Source: JBEKUY01 sp049514555
GTDB taxonomy: Bacteria; Acidobacteriota; Terriglobia; Acidiferrales; UBA7541
Assembly (NCBI GenBank): GCA_049514555.1
Contig: JBEKUY010000002.1
Coordinates: 124,001 to 188,000, forward strand
Direction of reading: 5' to 3'
Length of the DNA stretch: 64,000 bases
Shown: in pieces, positions 8,136 to 19,560 of the stretch
How the letters are laid out: every line of letters begins with the position of its first letter
Position numbering within the stretch: position 1 is the stretch's first letter
Program-made: the position numbers and the translations under genes
The notes under the pieces: model-generated
Seen by the model: the letters and a program-made list of their open reading frames with translations, nothing else
What the model was told of the DNA's origin: nothing
Databases searched by the model: none

Positions 8136-10283
8136 CTAGCCTGACGAGGGGAGATGGCGAGCGCCCGCACGTCCCACGTCAATCAACAATGCTCCCAACC
8201 GTTCCGGCTCCCGGACCGGCGGGAGACAGGACTGCTCGGTGCAGACGATGGCACAAGCGTCGCCGGTCCCAAGATGCTCAAGCGTTTCGCGAAGGGCGAC
8301 GGGAAGATGTTCGAGTGATGCGCCTGGGGTAGAGCGCAGGACGGCCTTGCCAAGGCGGAAGACGCCATTGGCGCCAGCTTCGAGGGCTTGCGCAGCCGGA
8401 TCATCGGCTCGGCCCGTGACGACCACTTGCAGCGGATGCCGCGCATAAAGCATCGTCGCCAGGCCGTAGGTTGCTGCGAACATTCCGTACTGCGGAGCAA
8501 CTCCGGCGAATCGTTCGAGGGTGCGCCGGGCGTACTCCTGGTAGCGCGTCTCGCCCGTATAGGCGTGCAGCCGCACAAGCGCCATTACTGCCACGGGGTT
8601 TGCCCCCGGTGTCGGGGAATCCTGCAATGGCTTCCGCCGCACGTCGAGCCCACCGATCGGACGGGCATCCGCCGAACGATCGAAGAATCCCCCGACCTCG
8701 ATGTCTCCATACGAAGCAATCGTTCGGTCCATCGCCATCGTTGCCAGACGGAAATAGCGCGGTTCGAACGTGGCCTCATACGCATCGAGGAGCGCTACCG
8801 TCGCGAAGACTTGGTCGTCGAGGGTGCCTTCGACGGCAGGCCCGCCGATCCTGTGCCGAAATCCACGTGACTCTTCCCACGCCTCTGCGATCATCCGGTC
8901 CAGCGTTTTCAGCGCAAATGTGCGGCACTCTTCCGCGATCGCACCTCCCCGAGAGTCTCCGAGCACGCGAGCCGCGTCTAGATACGCCGAAACGAACATT
9001 GCGTTCCAGGCCACGTACAGAGTCTCGTCGACGAACGGCGCCTGCCTCGCCCGGCGTGCGTCGAGCATCCTCCTCTTCGCACGCCCCATGGCCAGCCGCA
9101 GGTCCTCTTCTTCCCGGCCCAGCATCTTCGCGATGTCTCCGGGATCGCGCGCGATCCACAGGACATTCTTCGCCGGGTTGTGATGCATCTCCCCATGCGG
9201 CTCGACGTCGAAGTAAGGCTCCATGAGGCTCGCTTCGTCCGGGGAGAGCACCGCGCGCAGCTCCTGCTGCGTCCAGGTGAAATAATCTCCGTCGTCATCG
9301 AGTGAAAGGTCCGCGTCCTGACTGGCGTAGAACCCGCCGCGCGCGCGGTCTGACAAGACTTCGTTGACCCAGCCGATGATTCCTTCGGCGGTCTCGCGCA
9401 GCAGCGGATTCTTCGTCACCTGCCAGCCGTGCAGATAATTTCGCATCAACTCCGAATTGTCGTAGCTCATCTTTTCGAAGTGAGGCACGATCCAACGCTC
9501 GTCCACCGAATAGCGGTGAAAGCCGCCGGCGAGCTGGTCGTATACCCCGCCGCGCGCCATCTTGACGAGCGTGGCTTCAGCCATCGCCAACAGATGCTCT
9601 TCTCTCGTCTGTTGGTATCGTTCGAGCAGCAGGTCCACGACTGAAGCATGCGGAAACTTCGGCGCACGGCCGAAACCGCCGTTCTGTGTATCAAACAACT
9701 GCACGATCGAACCCACTTGTGCGTCGATCAGCGCCGTTTCTTCCACCGTTACCCCTGCGCCTGCGAAGGACTCCGCTTGTGCGACCGCAGCGACGAGCGA
9801 CTCCGCCGCGTTCTCGAGCTCGGCGCGCCGGGTGCGGAATGCGTGCGCCATGGCCATCAGCACGCGGCGGAATCCCGGCCGTCCCATGCTGTCGTCCGGC
9901 GGGAAGTAGGTTCCGCCATAAAAGGGCTTTCCCTCGGGTGTCAGGAAACCCGTCAAGGGCCATCCACCTTGACCGGAAATTGCGCTGATGGCGGATTGGT
10001 AGCGAGTGTCCACATCGGGCCGCTCGTCGCGGTCCACCTTCACCGGCACGAAGTGCTCGTTGATCACCGCCGCCACATCGGGATTCTCATAGCTTTCGCG
10101 GTCGATCACATGGCACCAGTGACACCACACCGCGCCGATGTCCAGCAAAATGGGCTTGTTCTCCGCGCGCGCTCTTGCGAACGCCTCCTCTCCCCATTCG
10201 TACCAGTCAATTGGCTGGTGTGCGGCCGATCGCAGGTATGGACTCGCCGCCTGCTTCAGCCGGTTTTCACGGTGTTCGCCCAC
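8136..10283 (-). CDS. DUF255 thioredoxin-fold protein (YyaL/SSP411 family)
   Basis: The 715-residue protein matches the YyaL/spermatogenesis-associated protein 20 family in length and layout. An N-terminal thioredoxin-like domain (about 1-165) carries the WCHWCH motif with C54 and C57. A six-hairpin glycosidase-like alpha/alpha barrel follows (YDQLAGGFHRYSVDERW, GGFYASQDADLS, YVAWNAMFVSAYLDAARVL). The start is a GTG preceded by AAAGGAG. The cellular role of the family is not established. The end lies close to the convergent GGDEF-like gene. Confidence 0.9.
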   Translation of the reverse strand: MGEHRENRLKQAASPYLRSAAHQPIDWYEWGEEAFARARAENKPILLDIGAVWCHWCHVIDRESYENPDVAAVINEHFVPVKVDRDERPDVDTRYQSAISAISGQGGWPLTGFLTPEGKPFYGGTYFPPDDSMGRPGFRRVLMAMAHAFRTRRAELENAAESLVAAVAQAESFAGAGVTVEETALIDAQVGSIVQLFDTQNGGFGRAPKFPHASVVDLLLERYQQTREEHLLAMAEATLVKMARGGVYDQLAGGFHRYSVDERWIVPHFEKMSYDNSELMRNYLHGWQVTKNPLLRETAEGIIGWVNEVLSDRARGGFYASQDADLSLDDDGDYFTWTQQELRAVLSPDEASLMEPYFDVEPHGEMHHNPAKNVLWIARDPGDIAKMLGREEEDLRLAMGRAKRRMLDARRARQAPFVDETLYVAWNAMFVSAYLDAARVLGDSRGGAIAEECRTFALKTLDRMIAEAWEESRGFRHRIGGPAVEGTLDDQVFATVALLDAYEATFEPRYFRLATMAMDRTIASYGDIEVGGFFDRSADARPIGGLDVRRKPLQDSPTPGANPVAVMALVRLHAYTGETRYQEYARRTLERFAGVAPQYGMFAATYGLATMLYARHPLQVVVTGRADDPAAQALEAGANGVFRLGKAVLRSTPGASLEHLPVALRETLEHLGTGDACAIVCTEQSCLPPVREPERLGALLIDVGRAGARHLPSSG

Positions 10284-10380
10284 ACTGGCTCCTTTCGATT
10301 GGCGTGGATTGACCCGCTATCGCTGGGATTCAACTCAACTGCGCCAGGCCGTGCCGTTCCCCCTCACTTACTGCCGGCAT

Positions 10381-10854
10381 CTACTGAATGTTTTCGCCGG
10401 GCCCGTCCCTCCTGGGATCGAGCGGCTTGCGTGCGGCGAAGCCCTCGTCCTGCCGATGGTAGAACCGGATGCGGTCCTCCCCAAGCTTCCAGCAGAGGTA
10501 GACCTCTTCACTGTCGATGATCGCCGGAAAGTCGAGCAGCCCCGCGTCCAGGTCCTTCACTAGGCAACCGGTCGAATGAATTCGGTCGATGGCCTCGCGA
10601 ATGGTCTCCGTCAGATGCTCCTGCTGGAGGCGCACTTTCGCGAGCCTTTCATACGGGACAATCACGCCGCCCATCATCATGATTCGCGAGGCGGCCGCAG
10701 AGAGGTCCTTTTCCACCGCCGCGAGTCTTCGCTGGCAATGCACCGCCTCAGTCAGGATGGGCTCGACCTCCTTGCGCGTGCGTTCCGCCTCGGAGAGCGT
10801 GAAGATGCGCGGCTCCGGTTCCAATTCCGAATTGTCGCGTTCTTCGTCGCTCAT
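10381..10854 (-). CDS. DUF2203 domain-containing protein
   Basis: The 157-residue protein shows the DUF2203 hallmarks: the N-terminal FTLSEAERTRKEVEPILTEA helix, the central KDLDAGLLDFPA, and the C-terminal EEVYLCWKLGEDRIRFYH with DEGFAARKPLD. The family is widespread in Acidobacteriota, Actinobacteria and Deinococci and has no known function. It lies 18 bases beyond the nadA stop on the same strand, so it probably shares the nadA transcript. Confidence 0.85.
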   Translation of the reverse strand: MSDEERDNSELEPEPRIFTLSEAERTRKEVEPILTEAVHCQRRLAAVEKDLSAAASRIMMMGGVIVPYERLAKVRLQQEHLTETIREAIDRIHSTGCLVKDLDAGLLDFPAIIDSEEVYLCWKLGEDRIRFYHRQDEGFAARKPLDPRRDGPGENIQ

Positions 10855-10872
10855 GAGCTCAGGAACCCGGTG

Positions 10873-12039
10873 CTACCGCAAACTCAGCATGCGCTCGAGC
10901 GCCATGCGCGCCCAGTGCCGCGTGCGCTCGTCCACACGAATCCGGTTCACCACCTGTCCCGCCACCAGGTTCTCGAGCGACCACAGCAGGTGCTGCGGCG
11001 CGATCCGGAACATCGTCGTGCACACACACACACTCGGATCGAGCGAAATCACTTCGCGGTCCTTCAGCTCTTTGGCCAGACGGTTGACGAGGTGAATCTC
11101 CGTTCCCACAGCCCACTTCGAGCCTGGCTCCGAGCTATACACCGCGCGGATGATCTGCTCGGTCGAGCCGATCTCGTCCGCAACCTGCGCCACTTCCCAA
11201 CGGCATTCCGGATGGACGATCACGCGGATGCCGGGACGCTCCCGGCGCACGCGCTCCACCTGCTCGACGCGGAATCGCTGGTGCACCGAGCAGTAGCCCT
11301 TCCACAAGATCACGCGCGCGTTACGCACCGCCTCCGGCGGGTTGCCGCCAAGCGTCTCGTTCGGGTCCCAGACGACCATTTGCTCCAGGGGAATCCCCAT
11401 CCGGTAGGCCGTGTTCCTTCCGAGGTGCTCGTCGGGCAGAAAGAGCACGCGCTCGCCCCGCGCAAACGCCCAGCGCATCACCGCCGCCGCGTTCGAGCTC
11501 GTGCATACGGAACCGCCGTGCCCGCCGGTGAATGCCTTGATGGCTGCCGTCGAATTCATGTAGGTGACCGGAACGACCTTCAGCTCGCCCAGTTCTTCGA
11601 GCTCATCCCAACAGGTCTCCACCTGCCCGATATCGGCCATGTCCGCCAACGAGCAGCCTGCGCTCAGGTCCGGCAGAATCACTTCCTGGTGCTCGCGGCG
11701 CAGGATGTCCGCGCTCTCGGCCATGAAGTGCACGCCGCAGAAGATGATGTAGCGCCCGTGCGCCTCGGCCGCCTGCTGGGAGAGTTTCAGCGAGTCTCCG
11801 CGAAAGTCGGCAAACTGGATCACCTCGTCCCGCTGGTAGTGGTGTCCGAGAATGACCACGTCATTCCCGAGCCGGGCTTTGGCCGCTGCGATCCGCTCGC
11901 TCAGCGCCTGATCCGGCGTCAGCAGGGTACTGTCGAAATCGCACCCGACGCCAGGCTCGAGCTCCGGCGCACGAATGGTTTCCGGCTGCGCGGTCCCCGC
12001 CAGAGTGTGCGTCCTATGGATAGAAGTGAGTGACGACAT
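10873..12039 (-). CDS. nadA: Quinolinate synthase
   Basis: NadA condenses iminoaspartate with dihydroxyacetone phosphate to quinolinate in de novo NAD synthesis, using a [4Fe-4S] cluster. The 388-residue protein shows the family signatures ILGHHYQRDEV, CGVHFMAESADILRRE (C101), VTYMNSTAAIKAF, VHPECRWEV and CVCTTMFRI; three conserved cysteines for the cluster are present in these. The N-terminus is about 40 residues longer than the shortest family members. nadB and nadC are not in the window. The gene is followed by the DUF2203 gene and preceded by moaA, all on the minus strand. Confidence 0.97.
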   Translation of the reverse strand: MSSLTSIHRTHTLAGTAQPETIRAPELEPGVGCDFDSTLLTPDQALSERIAAAKARLGNDVVILGHHYQRDEVIQFADFRGDSLKLSQQAAEAHGRYIIFCGVHFMAESADILRREHQEVILPDLSAGCSLADMADIGQVETCWDELEELGELKVVPVTYMNSTAAIKAFTGGHGGSVCTSSNAAAVMRWAFARGERVLFLPDEHLGRNTAYRMGIPLEQMVVWDPNETLGGNPPEAVRNARVILWKGYCSVHQRFRVEQVERVRRERPGIRVIVHPECRWEVAQVADEIGSTEQIIRAVYSSEPGSKWAVGTEIHLVNRLAKELKDREVISLDPSVCVCTTMFRIAPQHLLWSLENLVAGQVVNRIRVDERTRHWARMALERMLSLR

Positions 12040-12113
12040 GGTCTGCGTCCGCGAGGCTGAATGAGTCCCCCTCTGATTCTCTCGCGTTCTTCCCCCGTTT
12101 GCCAGAAACTCCG

Positions 12114-13097
12114 CTAACCACCAATGAACACCATGGTTCGTGCCGGCGGCCTGAAGTCGGGCTCGTTGATGCGGTGCCCGGCCTCCTTCTCCGCCACCAC
12201 CGACTCGACATACCGCGCGATGTCTTCGTCCGCCGCTCCGTCCCGCAGCAGGAATTTCAGGTCGTGGTCGTCTTTGCTAAAAAGGCAGGTGCGTAGCTTG
12301 CCGTCGGCGGTAAGCCGGATGCGCGAACAGAAGCCGCAGAAGGGTTCGCTGACCGGGGCGATCAGGCCGATCTCTCCCGGAGCGCCGTCGGCGAAGCGAT
12401 ATTTCCGCGCGGTTTCGCTGTGCTCGTGCGGAATCTGCTCGAGCGGCCAGCGCGCTTCGATTCGCCGCCTGACCTCCGCAGCCGTGACGACCTGTTCGCG
12501 CGTCCATCCCCGGTCCGCATCGAGCGGCATGTACTCGATGAAGCGCACGATGACTCCGCGCTCGCGAGCAAACGCCGCGAAGGCCTCCACCTCGCCGTCG
12601 TTCAGGCCGCGCACCAGCACCGCGTTCACTTTCGCAGGCTTCAGGCGCGAGGCCTGCGTGGCTTCGATTCCCGCCATCACGTTCGCGAATGATCGCGTCC
12701 GCGTCATCCGTTCGAACTTCCCCGGATCGAGCGAGTCCAGGCTGATGTTGATACGCCCGAGCCCCGCCGCCACCAGCCGCTGGCAACGCTCGGCCAATAG
12801 GTGTCCGTTCGTCGTCATCGATAGGTCTGCGACCCCCATCTTCGCGAGCCGGGCGATGAAGTCCTCGACACCGTCGCGCACCAGCGGCTCTCCGCCGGTC
12901 ACGCGAACCTTCCGTATCCCCAGCCCCAGAAAGATCCGCGCCAGCCGGTCGAGTTCCTCCCACGTCAGCAGCTCATCCATGGCCCGGTGATTTTCCGGAT
13001 TCGCCGAGCGGCAGTACACACACCGGAAATTGCACCGGTCCGTGACCGAAATCCTTAGGTCGGTGATCTGCCGGCCGAATTTATCGTGTAGAGTCAT
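12114..13097 (-). CDS. moaA: GTP 3',8-cyclase (molybdenum cofactor biosynthesis)
   Basis: MoaA is the radical SAM enzyme of the first step of molybdopterin synthesis. With the start at 13097 the protein has 327 residues; a longer frame to 13196 adds no conserved sequence. The radical SAM cluster cysteines are C22, C26 and C29 in TDRCNFRCVYCR. The second, C-terminal cluster site is visible in FCGFCSRIRLTADGKLRTC. The protein ends in the conserved GG dipeptide needed for activity. moaC and other moa genes are not adjacent. A 367-base leader lies upstream. Confidence 0.97.
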   Translation of the reverse strand: MTLHDKFGRQITDLRISVTDRCNFRCVYCRSANPENHRAMDELLTWEELDRLARIFLGLGIRKVRVTGGEPLVRDGVEDFIARLAKMGVADLSMTTNGHLLAERCQRLVAAGLGRINISLDSLDPGKFERMTRTRSFANVMAGIEATQASRLKPAKVNAVLVRGLNDGEVEAFAAFARERGVIVRFIEYMPLDADRGWTREQVVTAAEVRRRIEARWPLEQIPHEHSETARKYRFADGAPGEIGLIAPVSEPFCGFCSRIRLTADGKLRTCLFSKDDHDLKFLLRDGAADEDIARYVESVVAEKEAGHRINEPDFRPPARTMVFIGG

Positions 13098-13464
13098 CTG
13101 CGATTCTTCGCTCCGGATCTTCCCCTTGCGCCCGGTCCAAAAATCAAAACGCCCAAATCCGCATCTGGAGCTGGGCGCCTCGACCGCCTGAATCACGGCT
13201 GGTCGGTATCATCTCCTTTCCAAACACGGGAGGCACAGGCGTTTCTGCTTGCACCCTCAGCCCGTCTCGGCGGCCCGTCAAGGCCGACAAGCTCGGGCGT
13301 CGCCCCCGCGCCTTGGGTTTTCTCTCCTTTAGGCAACGGAGGTCGGAGGTTCCAACACTAATTCTAAGCTTCCCGGAGGGCGCCTGCAACGAGGGGGCTC
13401 TCCACGCGCCGTCGCGGCGCCCGGGATGATTCCATGCTGGCCGTAGGGAGCAGCCGCTGATACA
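13098..13464. other. Long moaA leader / divergent intergenic region
   Basis: These 367 bases separate divergent moaA and the arginine-rich protein gene. On the minus strand, the moaA leader holds several short GC-rich inverted repeats and a purine-rich GGAAAGGAG at about 13213-13221, which is 120 bases from the moaA start. A molybdenum-cofactor riboswitch would sit here if the organism has one, but I cannot confirm its consensus by eye. On the plus strand an extended -10-like TGATACAAT lies at 13458-13466. Confidence 0.35.
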
Positions 13465-13479
13465 ATGCGTTCACCATAT

Positions 13480-14565
13480 ATGGCCGATTGGAAGCAGATC
13501 CAGGGCCGCATCCGGCGCGCGAAGACGAGCGCCGACCCTCCGGGAAAGCTCATAGAACTCTACGAAAAGACGCGGGACGCCATGGTCGCGTTCGAATTGG
13601 GGCAGCACTTCGAGCGAGCCGGAGATGCGAGCGGCGCAGGCCGGTGGTATTCGACAGCAGCGCAGGCATTCCGGCGTCCACAGTGGAAGGCGAAGGCACA
13701 GGAAGCGTTGGTGCGTCTGGGGATGTCACCGGGCGCGGCGGTTTTCGACGCAGGGGCGCCTGTCGGGGAGAGTGCGCACGAGGAAGCAGCCTGGGGTGGG
13801 CCGGAGGTGAAGCCGGCGGAAGAAACACCCGCCCGAGCAGAGATAGAAGCGGCGCCAACCGGAGCGGCTCCGGTCGCGGGCAGCACGGAAGGGCCCAAGA
13901 AGCGGCGGCGGCGCGGGGTACGTGGCGGGCGCCGACACCGCCGAGGCCGCGGAAAGATAGGCGTGAGCGCGACGCCAACGGCCGAAGTGGCGTCGAGGCC
14001 TGCTCCGACGCCGCAGGGGTACCGGGCACCGGAAAACGCACCCGTTGAACCAAGCCTGCGCGAACGCCGCGAGGAGGCCCGGTGGACAGCGCCGCCACCG
14101 GCTCGGGTGCAGGAGGAAGAGACTCACCACGAACCAAGCCTATTCCTGCGGGGCCGCGCGGGTGACCCGGGGCTGTCCTCGCGGATGGCTCTACTGGAAT
14201 CGCAGTTGCGCCGGCTGCTGGCTTGCACGCCTGGCCGATTGGACCAAGCCGACCGGGCACCGGCAGGACCGGGCGTATTCCTGATTACAGACAGCGACCA
14301 GTTGACAAACTACTATGTCGAGGCCTGCCAAACCCTGCGAATAGGGATTGGCAATGTACTCAAGGAACGGCGGCAGTCCCCGGGAAGAAACGCGGGGGCA
14401 CCTCTGAGGACCCGCTTGGCTAAACACTTGGGAATCACGGAAGCGAAGGCGGTCAAGTATTTCGCCGAACACTGCACGATTCGGTGGTTGCAGCTGGATG
14501 ATGGAGCACCTTACCTCGCCAACTTTGCCATTGCCGTGTTGCGGCCCATCCTGAACAACGAATAG
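13480..14565 (+). CDS. Unknown protein with TPR-like N-terminus and arginine-rich linker
   Basis: I do not recognise this 361-residue protein. I prefer the ATG at 13480, because the ATG at 13465 overlaps a good extended -10 box (TGATACAAT), which would give a nearly leaderless mRNA. Residues about 1-80 form a TPR-like helical pair (AFELGQHFERAGDASGAGRWY, KAKAQEALVRLG). The middle is low complexity and contains a strongly basic run (KKRRRRGVRGGRRHRRGRGK) like the RNA-binding tails of RNase E/G-type proteins. The last 90 residues (from about FLITDSDQLTNYYVEACQ to the end) are compact and look conserved. Nucleic-acid binding is an inference from the basic run. Confidence 0.6.
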   Translation: MADWKQIQGRIRRAKTSADPPGKLIELYEKTRDAMVAFELGQHFERAGDASGAGRWYSTAAQAFRRPQWKAKAQEALVRLGMSPGAAVFDAGAPVGESAHEEAAWGGPEVKPAEETPARAEIEAAPTGAAPVAGSTEGPKKRRRRGVRGGRRHRRGRGKIGVSATPTAEVASRPAPTPQGYRAPENAPVEPSLRERREEARWTAPPPARVQEEETHHEPSLFLRGRAGDPGLSSRMALLESQLRRLLACTPGRLDQADRAPAGPGVFLITDSDQLTNYYVEACQTLRIGIGNVLKERRQSPGRNAGAPLRTRLAKHLGITEAKAVKYFAEHCTIRWLQLDDGAPYLANFAIAVLRPILNNE

Positions 14566-14905
14566 TTGATCCTGACACCCCTCGGCGTTCCCATTAGGAA
14601 CCGGCCATATGAGAACTGGGAAGCGGGCTCGCCAGAGGCTTGCGGTACCGTGTGTTTAGCAGGATTTTAGGCCCGTTGGCTGCCTGAAAACACCGTTCAA
14701 CCCCCGAATCCTGCCGTCCACCGCAGAAGGCTAGTCAAGAGCGTTCCGTCCTGGCAACCTATAGGCGCTCAAGCACTTATCTGAACGCGCCTGGAAAGGC
14801 ACGGTGGTTTTGAGGTGAGCCCTCAGGGGGTTGGATGGACGGGGCTCTCCATTCCAAACACTGACCTGCATGGGTCTGATTCTTGAGAAGGAGGGGTAGA
14901 GGATT
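14566..14905. other. Intergenic region upstream of the Tes-like gene
   Basis: These 340 bases show no coding frame. They hold the promoter and ribosome-binding site (AGGAGGGG at about 14889-14896) of the following gene. No clear -35/-10 pair or hairpin was identified. Confidence 0.5.
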
Positions 14906-17041
<2,136 letters not shown>

Positions 17042-17071
17042 GTTCTGCTCCTTCACGAAACATCGTTCTGC

Positions 17072-17100
17072 CAACGCCTCCCGAGATCCGGGAGGCGTTG
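17072..17100 (+). terminator. Strong hairpin after the Tes-like gene
   Basis: A perfect 12-bp stem (CAACGCCTCCCG / CGGGAGGCGTTG) with a 5-base loop begins 31 bases after the stop codon. No U-tract follows, so it may stall polymerase or protect the 3' end rather than act as a classical intrinsic terminator. Confidence 0.5.
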
Positions 17101-17153
17101 CTGCATTCAGGTGTTGTTCGCTACACTGAGCGGTGACAGAGTCCGGATAACTG

Positions 17154-17381
17154 ATGCCGATATACGAATACCAATGCGACGAATGCGGAACGCGTTACGA
17201 GCGCGTCGTCCTGAGAAAGACGCAGAGGATTGCCTGCCCGAAATGCCAGAGCGGGCGGAAAACCCAACAGCTCTCGGTTTTCAGCACGGCCGGAAAGTCG
17301 AATGGGTCCAGCGAGCCGCCGAGTGGATGCTCCTTCGGTGGCGGTGGCGGGTGCGCGCCGGGCGGTTGCGGCTGCCATTGA
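17154..17381 (+). CDS. FmdB-family zinc-ribbon protein
   Basis: A 75-residue protein with the FmdB signature at the N-terminus (MPIYEYQCDECG). The four zinc cysteines are in CDEC and CPKC, about 20 residues apart. The C-terminal third is Gly/Ser/Cys-rich (GGGGGCAPGGCGCH), a tail often seen in this family and of unknown use. FmdB proteins are small putative regulatory proteins, first noted beside formamidase genes; no amidase gene is near here. Confidence 0.9.
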   Translation: MPIYEYQCDECGTRYERVVLRKTQRIACPKCQSGRKTQQLSVFSTAGKSNGSSEPPSGCSFGGGGGCAPGGCGCH

Positions 17382-17520
17382 GGCGCAACCAAGAAGACGC
17401 AGGAGGCGGGACCGGAGGAAAGCGCACCCTCACTGCTGTGACAAGACAGCGCCAGCATTCTTTTGACGATCCGGTTGCAATCCGGTAGATTACCACTCAA
17501 CAATCTGAAGTTTCGCTACC

Positions 17521-18591
17521 ATGCTCTTACGTATCTCTCTATTCTTGACTCTACTGTTTCCGCTGGCACGACTCCCTTCGAGCACGCAGGACGTTTCGCC
17601 AAGCGGTCCGAAGCCGGGGCTCACCGAGCTTGAAAACGCGCGCGTGCGAGTCTTCCGCTATGCGGTTCCACCCCGAGAGACGATATCCCTGCCGACGCTG
17701 AATCGAGAAAGCCTCGTTCTCTCCGTTCGCGGAGGCCTGCTGCAGCTGATTTCAGGAAATGAGGCCACGGAGGTTCTGAATGTGGAGCCGGGAAACGTTG
17801 CCTGGAACCGAGGCGGAACAGCCGCCTCGCTCAAGAATCCGGACGAAGTCCCCGCGGAAGCGTTGCTCGTCGAGCTAAAAGACTCCTACGCCTTCGATCA
17901 GATTCAAGTGCCCCGCTCATCGTTCGACCCCGGTTATGTCGATCCCCGGCATTTTCACGTCCAGTTCGAAAACGAGCATGTGCGCATTGTGTTGGTCCAA
18001 CTGAGGAGCCACGAGAGAACCGAAGAGATTCAGTTGGCGGCACGGCTTCAGATCTCTCTCACGGCTGCGCACGAGAACGACACCTCTGCCAACGGCTCCT
18101 TTCAGGAAAAACAGTGGGGCGCCGGATCGGTCTCCTGGGAGAAGGAGAAGCTTGCGTCCATTGAGAATCTGGAGGGAGATCCGCTGGAGACGGTGCTTCT
18201 GGAGCTGAAGCACCCGTTCTGCTACGAGAGCCCGGAACAGATCATGCAGATGATGCCACCTTCGCTCGACCCGGCAATGAAGCCCTACCTGGACGGAGTC
18301 AGAGATGCGGTCCGCAAACATTGGGTCAAGGGCATGCCGCGCTCCGCCCGGGACGGAGAAAAAGGCCGGGTAGTGGTTGAATTCAAGCTCCGGTCGGATG
18401 GAATCGTCCCCGACGAAGAAATCTTTCCAATGGCCGTTTTTGCCAGCGATTCCCTCGTGGAAGCGGCCATCTCGGCGATCCGGAAGGCTGCTCCGTTTCA
18501 GCCTTTCCCTCCCACATTTCAGAAACCGGAAGCCGAGTTTCGATTTGCTTTCCTCTATAACCTTCCCACACATTCGCCTGGGTGCCCGTAG
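17521..18591 (+). CDS. Secreted protein with tandem cupin-like repeats and a TonB C-terminal domain
   Basis: A signal peptide (about 1-22) leads into two similar segments of roughly 100 residues. Both start with a variant of ENARVRVFRYAVPPRE / ENEHVRIVLVQLRSHE and end with ALLVELKDSYAF / VLLELKHPFCY, so they look like duplicated cupin-like folds. From about residue 265 a TonB C-terminal-type domain follows (GRVVVEFKLRSDGIVPDE, LVEAAISAIRKAAPFQPFP). There is no N-terminal membrane anchor or proline-rich span, so it is not a classical energy-transducing TonB. It lies 139 bases after fmdB. The function is unknown. Confidence 0.7.
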   Translation: MLLRISLFLTLLFPLARLPSSTQDVSPSGPKPGLTELENARVRVFRYAVPPRETISLPTLNRESLVLSVRGGLLQLISGNEATEVLNVEPGNVAWNRGGTAASLKNPDEVPAEALLVELKDSYAFDQIQVPRSSFDPGYVDPRHFHVQFENEHVRIVLVQLRSHERTEEIQLAARLQISLTAAHENDTSANGSFQEKQWGAGSVSWEKEKLASIENLEGDPLETVLLELKHPFCYESPEQIMQMMPPSLDPAMKPYLDGVRDAVRKHWVKGMPRSARDGEKGRVVVEFKLRSDGIVPDEEIFPMAVFASDSLVEAAISAIRKAAPFQPFPPTFQKPEAEFRFAFLYNLPTHSPGCP

Positions 18592-18858
18592 TTCCTCGCG
18601 CACCGGATTCGTGGAATCCCCGGGATTGCACACGGGCGCTTCGGGAGCGAGTTCGGCGAGGCGCGCCTGAAGATCGGCCGACGAATGGCCCGTTGACGCC
18701 GCAGCGAGCCTCACTTACGATTCTGGCGGATTGACGCACTGAAGAGATCGGGGATGGGGGAAGACAAGAGCACGCCACAAGTTCGCGAACCATGGGCCGT
18801 CCCGCCTGTGGTGTGATTCCGGACGGTGTTTCCCTAGTGGCGTGCCGGAGGGTTTTTC

Positions 18859-19560
18859 ATGCCAAGAGAAAATGTCCTGTTGACATCCGAGACGTTTCGC
18901 TTCTTTCGTGAACTGGCCAAGCACAACCGCAAGGAATGGATGGATGCAAACCGCGCGCGCTACCAGGAGCACGTCGTTCAGCCCCTGAGGAGGCTGCTGG
19001 AGGCGCTGGCTCCATCGGTGCTGACGCTCGACCCGCACTTCGACGTGAGCGGGCGCTCAGGCACCAACTTCTCGCGCATCAATCGTGACATCCGTTTCTC
19101 TAAGGACAAGACTCCTTATCGCGCACAAATGTACCTGAAATTCCCCGGCCAAGGCGGCAAGGGATGGGAGGGCGGCGAGCTCTACGTAGGGGTTTCTCGC
19201 AACGCGGTCACGGTGGGCTTCCGCGCTTACTTTCGCGAGAAGAGCAAGTCTTCCGCGCTCGCGCAGATCGCGTTACCGCGCGTGCTGAAGAATCCGGCGT
19301 GGCCGCGCCGACAGAGACAACGGCTGGGACACCACTATGAGAGCTATTGGTATTCAATGGAGAAGCGCGAGTGGACGAAACACCAGGGCTGGCCTCTCGC
19401 CGCTGAGGAATGGAAGGGCCTGCTCGGATGGATTGTGCGGAAGAGGCTCAAGCCAGGCGCTGCGACGCGGCCGAGTTTCGCGCGCGACGTGGCCAGAGTT
19501 TTGCGCGAACTTTTCCCGCTCTTTCGGTTCACTTCGATTCGCGCTGGTGGAGCGAAGTGA
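18859..19560 (+). CDS. DUF2461 domain-containing protein
   Basis: The 233-residue protein matches DUF2461: FRFFRELAKHNRKEWMDANR at the N-terminus, FSRINRDIRFSKDKTPYRAQ in the middle and GGELYVGVSRNAVTVGFRAY after it. The family is widespread and uncharacterised. The stop codon overlaps the GTG start of a truncated cstA by 4 bases (GTGA), so it once was, or still is, the first gene of an operon with cstA. Confidence 0.88.
   Translation: MPRENVLLTSETFRFFRELAKHNRKEWMDANRARYQEHVVQPLRRLLEALAPSVLTLDPHFDVSGRSGTNFSRINRDIRFSKDKTPYRAQMYLKFPGQGGKGWEGGELYVGVSRNAVTVGFRAYFREKSKSSALAQIALPRVLKNPAWPRRQRQRLGHHYESYWYSMEKREWTKHQGWPLAAEEWKGLLGWIVRKRLKPGAATRPSFARDVARVLRELFPLFRFTSIRAGGAK

Noticed and set aside
10576..12033. 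A 485-codon open frame on the plus strand
   Set aside because: It lies antisense to nadA and DUF2203, both with clear signatures; composition is that of a mirror frame.
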